From the NCBI GenBank assembly GCA_903834855.1, contig CAILKS010000082.1, positions 1-7,180 on the forward strand: a stretch of 7,180 nt of DNA, in the 5' to 3' direction. The notes under the pieces are model-generated. The model did no database searches, was not told where the DNA came from, and was given only the letters and a program-made list of their open reading frames with translations. This document shows positions 4,112 to 7,180 of this stretch, in pieces. The translations under genes were made by a program, and so were the position numbers. Origin of the DNA: an uncultured bacterium. GTDB taxonomy: Bacteria > Patescibacteriota > Minisyncoccia > Phycocordibacterales > UBA5272. The first letter of the stretch is position 1; each line of letters opens with the position of its first letter.

Positions 4112-5776
4112 ATGAATAAACCAGATTATACAAATGTTTTGGAAGAAATTTCTAAATTAATTAAGGGTGATGTGAGTGCCTTAGAAGCAGATAGAGAAAA
4201 GTTTGCTCGTGATACAAGTCTTTTTTATGTTAAGCCAGAAATAGTTGTTTCTCCTAAAGACGCCGAAGACATTTCAAAAGTTTTAGCTTATGTTTTAGAA
4301 GAAAAGAAAAAAGGAATGGATATTTCTATTGCTATGCGTGCAGCTGGTACTTGTATGACTGGTGGCCCACTTTCTCAATCTATTGTGATTGATACTATGA
4401 AATATATGAATCACATCACAAATGTGACAGATACTTCTGCAACCGCTGAATCTGGAGTTTTTTATCGTGATTTTGAAAAAGAAACATTAGCCAAAGGTTG
4501 GCTCATGCCGAGTTATCCAGCATCACGCGAAATTGCAGCTATCGGTGGAATTATTTCAAATAATTCTGGTGGAGAAAAAACCCTAACTTATGGTAAAACA
4601 GAAAAATATGTGAAATCAGTAGACGTAGTTTTTGCAAATGGAGAACTTGGAAAGTTTGAAGCAGTTCGTGAAGAGAAGTTAATGCAAAAATTTGAAGAGC
4701 AAAATGAAAGTGGACGTATTCATAGAGAAATGCATAAACTCATTACAGAAAATTATGATTTAATAAAGGGATCTAAGCCATCAGTATCTAAAAATTCCTC
4801 AGGTTATTATTTATGGAATGTTTATGATAAAGAAACTGATATTTTTGATTTATCAAAACTCATAGTTGGAAGTCAGGGGACTTTGGCAGCCGTTTCTTCG
4901 GTTACTTTAACTGGAGTAAAGCCAAAAACCCACACTAGAATGTTGGTTATGTTTGTACCAACCACTGTTCATTTGGGTGAGATTATTCCAAAGATTTTAG
5001 AACACAAACCAGAAACATTAGAATCATACGATGATCATACATTTAAGATTGCCATTAAATTCTTCAAAGATATAGCACTTAGAATGGGTGGAAATATGAT
5101 TACTCTCGGTTTTCAATTTTTACCAGAATTTTGGATGGCAATAACTGGTGGAGTCCCAAAAATTATTTTAATGGCAGAATTTGCGGAAAATTCTGAAGAA
5201 GAAGTTGAAGCAAGAATAGCTTCGGCATATGAAGACATGAAGTCTTTCAATCTTCCAATTAAAAGAATGAAGTCAGAAGCAGAAGCAAAAAAGTATTGGA
5301 CTTTCAGACGTGAAAGTTTCAATTTGTTGCGTAATCATTTAGCTGGACTTCGTACAGCACCAACAATAGATGACATCATTGTTCATCCAAAAGACTTACC
5401 AGAATTTTTGCCAAAAATGGATGCAATTTTCGCAAAAGATACCTATAAAGATTTAATTTATACGCTGCAAGGACATTTGGGTGATGCAAATTTTCATATA
5501 ATTCCGCTTATTAATGCTCATCAAGAAGGAATTGGGGATGTGCTTCATAAATTAATGGATGAAATATATGATCTTGTTTTTGAATACAAAGGTTCAATGT
5601 CAGCAGAACATAATGACGGACTATTGCGTACTTATTATCTTCCAAAGATGTTTTCCCCAGATATTATTTCTTTATTTGAAAAAACAAAGAATATATTTGA
5701 TCCAGAAAATATTTTAAATCCAGGTAAAAAAGTTAATGGGGATAAAGATTTTGTTTGGAGTCATATAGATAAGTGA
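4112..5776 (+). CDS. FAD-binding oxidase, D-lactate dehydrogenase/GlcD-like
   Basis: A 554-residue flavoprotein of the VAO/PCMH superfamily (FAD_binding_4 plus FAD-oxidase C domains). The FAD domain spans about 35-270: RAAGTCMTGGPL (76-87), the glycine-rich AAIGGIISNNSGGEKTLTYG (142-161), and IVGSQGTLA (251-259). The C-terminal substrate domain has the metal/substrate motif GHLGDANFH (454-462), SAEHNDG (497-503) and the family's end signature FDPENILNPGKK (529-540). Relatives oxidise D-lactate, glycolate or D-2-hydroxyglutarate to the 2-oxoacid; the natural acceptor is often a quinone or cytochrome. No cysteine-rich Fe-S domain is attached, unlike longer D-lactate dehydrogenases, and no signal peptide is seen. 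Exact substrate is unresolved. The TGA stop is part of the promoter of the next gene, and its use as stop argues against a recoded-TGA lineage. Confidence 0.9.
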   Translation: MNKPDYTNVLEEISKLIKGDVSALEADREKFARDTSLFYVKPEIVVSPKDAEDISKVLAYVLEEKKKGMDISIAMRAAGTCMTGGPLSQSIVIDTMKYMNHITNVTDTSATAESGVFYRDFEKETLAKGWLMPSYPASREIAAIGGIISNNSGGEKTLTYGKTEKYVKSVDVVFANGELGKFEAVREEKLMQKFEEQNESGRIHREMHKLITENYDLIKGSKPSVSKNSSGYYLWNVYDKETDIFDLSKLIVGSQGTLAAVSSVTLTGVKPKTHTRMLVMFVPTTVHLGEIIPKILEHKPETLESYDDHTFKIAIKFFKDIALRMGGNMITLGFQFLPEFWMAITGGVPKIILMAEFAENSEEEVEARIASAYEDMKSFNLPIKRMKSEAEAKKYWTFRRESFNLLRNHLAGLRTAPTIDDIIVHPKDLPEFLPKMDAIFAKDTYKDLIYTLQGHLGDANFHIIPLINAHQEGIGDVLHKLMDEIYDLVFEYKGSMSAEHNDGLLRTYYLPKMFSPDIISLFEKTKNIFDPENILNPGKKVNGDKDFVWSHIDK

Positions 5777-5782
5777 TATAAT
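5774..5782 (+). promoter_or_regulatory. extended -10 promoter overlapping the oxidase stop codon
   Basis: TGATATAAT: the TGA stop (5774-5776) supplies the TG-n extension of a perfect TATAAT (5777-5782). The ATG at 5789 follows after exactly 6 nt, so transcription would start on or next to the start codon. The small membrane protein may be read both from here and as a downstream cistron. Confidence 0.65.
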
Positions 5783-5788
5783 TAAAAT

Positions 5789-6226
5789 ATGAAATTTATA
5801 GACTTTCTTTTCGTTTTTTTTGATAAGGTAGAAGATAACATTCGTGGGGTTTTAGTTAAGCATCTTTTTATTTATACATTTCTTGGTGGAACTGGAGTTG
5901 TTCTTTTCTGGAGAGGTATATGGCATATGGCGGATCTTTTAGAAAAAAGAGGAGGATTTTCTACTGTTCTTTTTTCACCACTTGGCTCAACTGTATTAGG
6001 TATTATTATCTTACTCTCAACAGGACTCTTTGTTTCAGTATTTATTGGAGAATCAATTATTATTTCTGGTATTAAAAAAGGAAAGAGAGTTATTGATAAA
6101 ACTATTACTGATGTTGATAATGAAAAGGCAGAAGTTGAAGAGAGTATGGCTATGATTTCTGATGTTCAAAAAGAAGTTAAGAAAATTGAAGATACTATGT
6201 CTAAAAACGAAAAAGATAATAAATAA
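5789..6226 (+). CDS. small two-helix membrane protein with C-terminal coiled coil
   Basis: A 145-residue protein I do not recognise. It has two hydrophobic helices (about 24-42 and 66-93). The first contains GGTGVVLFWRGIWHMADLL, with a conserved-looking Trp-Arg-Gly-x-Trp-His core; the loop between them is short and glycine-rich. Residues 96-145 are charged (Lys/Glu/Asp) with a heptad-like pattern, so probably a cytoplasmic coiled coil with both termini inside. The 12-nt gap to the oxidase gene and the overlapping promoter suggest linked expression, but nothing shows a functional link. It could be a small scaffold or an anchor for another protein; that is a guess. Start choice is supported by the TATAAT box 6 nt upstream. 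Confidence 0.75.
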   Translation: MKFIDFLFVFFDKVEDNIRGVLVKHLFIYTFLGGTGVVLFWRGIWHMADLLEKRGGFSTVLFSPLGSTVLGIIILLSTGLFVSVFIGESIIISGIKKGKRVIDKTITDVDNEKAEVEESMAMISDVQKEVKKIEDTMSKNEKDNK

Positions 6227-6244
6227 AAGAAATTGTTAATCACT

Positions 6245-6270
6245 AAAGCGATGTCGCAAGACATCGCTTT
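6245..6270 (+). terminator. hairpin terminator of the membrane-protein gene
   Basis: A perfect 11-bp stem, AAAGCGATGTC (6245-6255) with GACATCGCTTT (6260-6270), around a GCAA tetraloop. It lies 18 nt after the stop codon. The following T-run is short (one more T), so strength is uncertain on +; the A-run would give a T-tail on the minus strand as well. Confidence 0.75.
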
Positions 6271-6285
6271 TGGTTATATAAAAAC

Positions 6286-6312
6286 AAAAACCCGTCACAA
6301 GGACGGATTTTT
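6286..6312 (-). terminator. terminator of the minus-strand hypothetical gene
   Basis: On the minus strand, an A-run, CCGTC, a short loop, GACGG and a T-run form a classic intrinsic terminator 24 nt after the stop at 6337. The A5/T5 flanks make it work in both directions, so it may back up the terminator at 6245-6270. Confidence 0.75.
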
Positions 6313-6336
6313 AACAGCAGGAAGAAAGATTACTTT

Positions 6337-6831
6337 CTAATGTATAATTTCTTTTCCTGTTACTCGGAACATTTCTAGATTGGCTACATTTTTGACCCTT
6401 GTACAATAAAGTACGTGTGTTAGTTTTTCAATGTTTGTACCTATCTCACGATACAAAGTTGCCTCACCTTTATGTTTCATGTTTTCGCATAAGTCTGCAA
6501 GACCAAGAAAGCATGACCGGCTAATATTCATGAAATACGCTGAAGAGACATTAAGTTTTTTAGAACGTTCCGGGAAAAGACCCGCGAATATAAGGCTCGT
6601 ATCGGCCGTATCAGCAAGCATTACTTCTTGAACTTTTCTTCTCTCTAGCATGCTTTCGAGATATTGAAGTGCAAGGGTTGTGCTTAATAATTCACATTTT
6701 GCAATAAATCTCATGAGCATAAAAACCAGGTAGCTTTCTTGGTTTTCTGTGAGTTTTATTTGTGCTCGGTCTTCTGCTTCTTTTAAAAGATCTACCCAGA
6801 GTCCAGTTTGAGTATTTGCTGTGTGTAACAC
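6337..6831 (-). CDS. hypothetical all-helical protein, atypical composition
   Basis: A 164-residue soluble protein with no signal peptide or membrane helix and no family I can name with confidence. It looks wholly alpha-helical. Notable stretches are ESYLVFMLMRFIAKCELLS (32-50), DTSLIFAGLFPERSKKLNV (77-95) and YFMNISRSCFLGLADLCENM (99-118), the last two with an aromatic/Phe-Pro-Glu-Arg core. I chose the GTG at 6831 over a TTG at 6900 because AAAGGAG and AAGGA lie 12 and 6 nt upstream of it. Compared with its neighbours the gene is visibly richer in G+C and is the only one here with a Shine-Dalgarno sequence, which may indicate later acquisition or a different mode of translation control. It is separated from the upstream tRNA element by a terminator and ends at its own. 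Confidence 0.75.
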   Translation of the reverse strand: MLHTANTQTGLWVDLLKEAEDRAQIKLTENQESYLVFMLMRFIAKCELLSTTLALQYLESMLERRKVQEVMLADTADTSLIFAGLFPERSKKLNVSSAYFMNISRSCFLGLADLCENMKHKGEATLYREIGTNIEKLTHVLYCTRVKNVANLEMFRVTGKEIIH

Positions 6832-6837
6832 GGTATT

Positions 6838-6850
6838 TCCTTTCTCCTTT
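6838..6850 (-). promoter_or_regulatory. ribosome binding site that decides the GTG start
   Basis: On the minus strand AAAGGAG is followed by AAGGA; the second ends 6 nt before the GTG at 6831. It is the only Shine-Dalgarno-like site before a gene in this window; the other five coding starts have a -10 box there instead. Confidence 0.7.
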
Positions 6851-6871
6851 ATTTGTATAACGCCGGTAGAT

Positions 6872-6900
6872 AGATTACCTTTTTTATAAAAGTAAAGCAA
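6872..6900 (-). promoter_or_regulatory. candidate promoter of the minus-strand hypothetical gene
   Basis: TTGCTT (6900-6895), a 17-nt spacer and TAATCT (6877-6872) fit a -35/-10 pair and would give a leader of about 35 nt carrying the ribosome binding site. TATACAAAT nearer the gene is an alternative -10. Neither is a strong match. Confidence 0.35.
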
Positions 6901-6914
6901 TAAGTGACATTCAA

Positions 6915-6948
6915 CAAAAAATCCCTCAACTGAAGTTGGGGATTTTTT
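6915..6948. terminator. bidirectional terminator after element B
   Basis: ATCCC-T-CAAC and GTTGGGGAT pair around a TGAA loop with one bulged T, flanked by A6 and T6. On the minus strand it ends transcription coming from the tRNA and element B before the hypothetical gene. Confidence 0.8.
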
Positions 6949-6951
6949 GTT

Positions 6952-7108
6952 TCTGTGGACCCTAGCGGGATCTCCGACAAGTAAATTTTTGTCGTCACAA
7001 AAATTTATCGCCGGCCGCCGCTCGCGATTCGTCTTGCTAGACTCATAACGCTGTGCCCATTCGATTCCGCCCAGAAGTAAAACAGTTTACTTCTTTTACG
7101 TGTCCACA
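6952..7108 (-). other. element B: second conserved core with ends matched to the neighbouring tRNA
   Basis: Read on the minus strand: complement of the local tRNA 3' end (TGTGGAC, 7107-7101 region), a hairpin insertion, complement of the T-arm (GCGGAATCGAA), a 94-nt core (7064 down to 6971), then a forward copy of the tRNA 3' end. TCTGTGGACCCTAGCGG on + (6952-6968) matches 7151-7167 exactly. The core aligns without gaps to element A, with TCGAATGG, loop AGCA (7038-7035), GGCGGCC (7019-7013), loop GACG (6996-6993) and GGAGA (6975-6971) at the same spacing (26, 42 and 21 nt between anchor starts). Hairpin 2 has 11 bp. The only protein frame across it is not coding-like. The tRNA-matched ends differ wholly from those of element A, which shows that ends follow the local tRNA while the core is shared. 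Confidence 0.8.
7073..7094. repeat. hairpin insertion in the inverted tRNA copy of element B
   Basis: AGAAGTAAA (7073-7081), loop ACAG, TTTACTTCT (7086-7094): a perfect 9-bp stem. It lies between the complements of the tRNA acceptor strand and T-stem, the same place as the unrelated 9-bp hairpin at 2710-2731 in element A. Confidence 0.85.
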
Positions 7109-7159
7109 GAATAAAATAACTCTCAGTTTTTTAACTGAGAGTTATTTTATTCTGTGGAC
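7102..7159. repeat. perfect 27-bp hairpin joining the tRNA 3' end to its inverted copy
   Basis: Bases 7102-7128 are the exact complement of 7133-7159 around a TTTT loop. The arm contains the tRNA discriminator, part of its acceptor strand and about 20 nt of 3' flank. On the minus strand it immediately follows the tRNA and has the position of a terminator, though there is no U-run after it. It matches in layout the 15-bp hairpin at 2646-2708. Confidence 0.9.
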
Positions 7160-7180
7160 CCTAGCGGAATCGAACCGCTC
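7155..7180 (-). tRNA. 3' end of a tRNA gene, cut by the window edge
   Basis: On the minus strand a T-arm AGCGG-TTCGATT-CCGCT and acceptor strand AGGGTCC, then discriminator A at 7155. CCA is not encoded. The 5' acceptor strand should be GGACCCT, but the anticodon is outside the window, so the amino acid cannot be assigned. Confidence 0.8.

Noticed and set aside
6832..6900. N-terminal extension of the minus-strand hypothetical gene from a TTG at 6900
   Set aside because: No ribosome binding site or -10 box directly precedes it, while a good Shine-Dalgarno sequence precedes the GTG at 6831; 6872-6900 also looks like its promoter.
7025..7048. Hammerhead-like string in core B (ATGAGTC, loop, GACGAAT) resembling a CUGAUGAG...CGAAA core
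   Set aside because: The required CUGANGA and GAAA residues are not complete, and core A, which shares the fold, has neither. No three-way junction with a cleavage triplet can be drawn.

Overview
The window is AT-rich, with small genes, short spacers and several membrane-anchored or secreted proteins. tRNA genes lack an encoded CCA tail, TGA is used as a stop, and start codons sit directly behind -10 boxes without a ribosome binding site. Together this suggests a Candidate Phyla Radiation (Patescibacteria) genome, probably a Parcubacteria/Nomurabacteria-like lineage using the standard code. This is inference from style and gene content; no marker gene is present.

Layout. 86-1141 (+) encodes a membrane-anchored CAP/SCP-domain protein. 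It converges on 1255-2214 (-), an anchored protein with an MliC-type lysozyme-inhibitor domain; a 105-nt palindrome separates their stops. 2215-2402 is a spacer with small repeats. A tRNA-Gln(CTG) gene lies at 2403-2473. The next ~430 nt (2541-2900) consists almost entirely of tRNA-Gln-derived and palindromic sequence. Then come an S66 (LD-carboxypeptidase/MccF-type) peptidase (2920-3957), an FAD-linked D-lactate dehydrogenase-like oxidase (4112-5776) and a small two-helix membrane protein (5789-6226), all on +. A GC-richer hypothetical gene lies on - (6337-6831). The last ~230 nt hold the 3' end of a second tRNA gene (-) and its own tRNA-derived palindromic element.

The main discovery is a matched pair of elements, one beside each tRNA (core A at 2741-2834 on +; core B at 7064-6971 on -). 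The two 94-nt cores align without a gap at 72 of 94 positions counted by eye. They share the hairpin loops AGCA and GACG at identical spacing, and four base pairs in the two stems change in a compensatory way. Each core is flanked on its 3' side by a copy of the 3' end (T-loop to discriminator base) of its own neighbouring tRNA, and on its 5' side by the reverse complement of that sequence, interrupted near the acceptor/T-stem boundary by an unrelated small hairpin. So the termini follow the local tRNA while the core is constant. I know of no described element with this plan. It could be a mobile element that copies tRNA ends, or a structured RNA acting on or mimicking the tRNA acceptor domain.

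The degenerate tRNA-Gln copy at 2541-2473+180 (2541-2653) also carries two ~25-nt GC-rich palindromes of one family, one in the D-loop and one in the anticodon loop.

Five of the six protein genes appear to be transcribed leaderlessly: TATAAT-like boxes end 6-8 nt before their ATG. The sixth (6337-6831) instead has a Shine-Dalgarno sequence and a GTG start, which together with its base composition sets it apart. Functionally, the CAP, MliC-domain and S66 proteins all point to the cell envelope and interaction with peptidoglycan or other cells; the oxidase suggests use of a 2-hydroxyacid. They do not form one operon.
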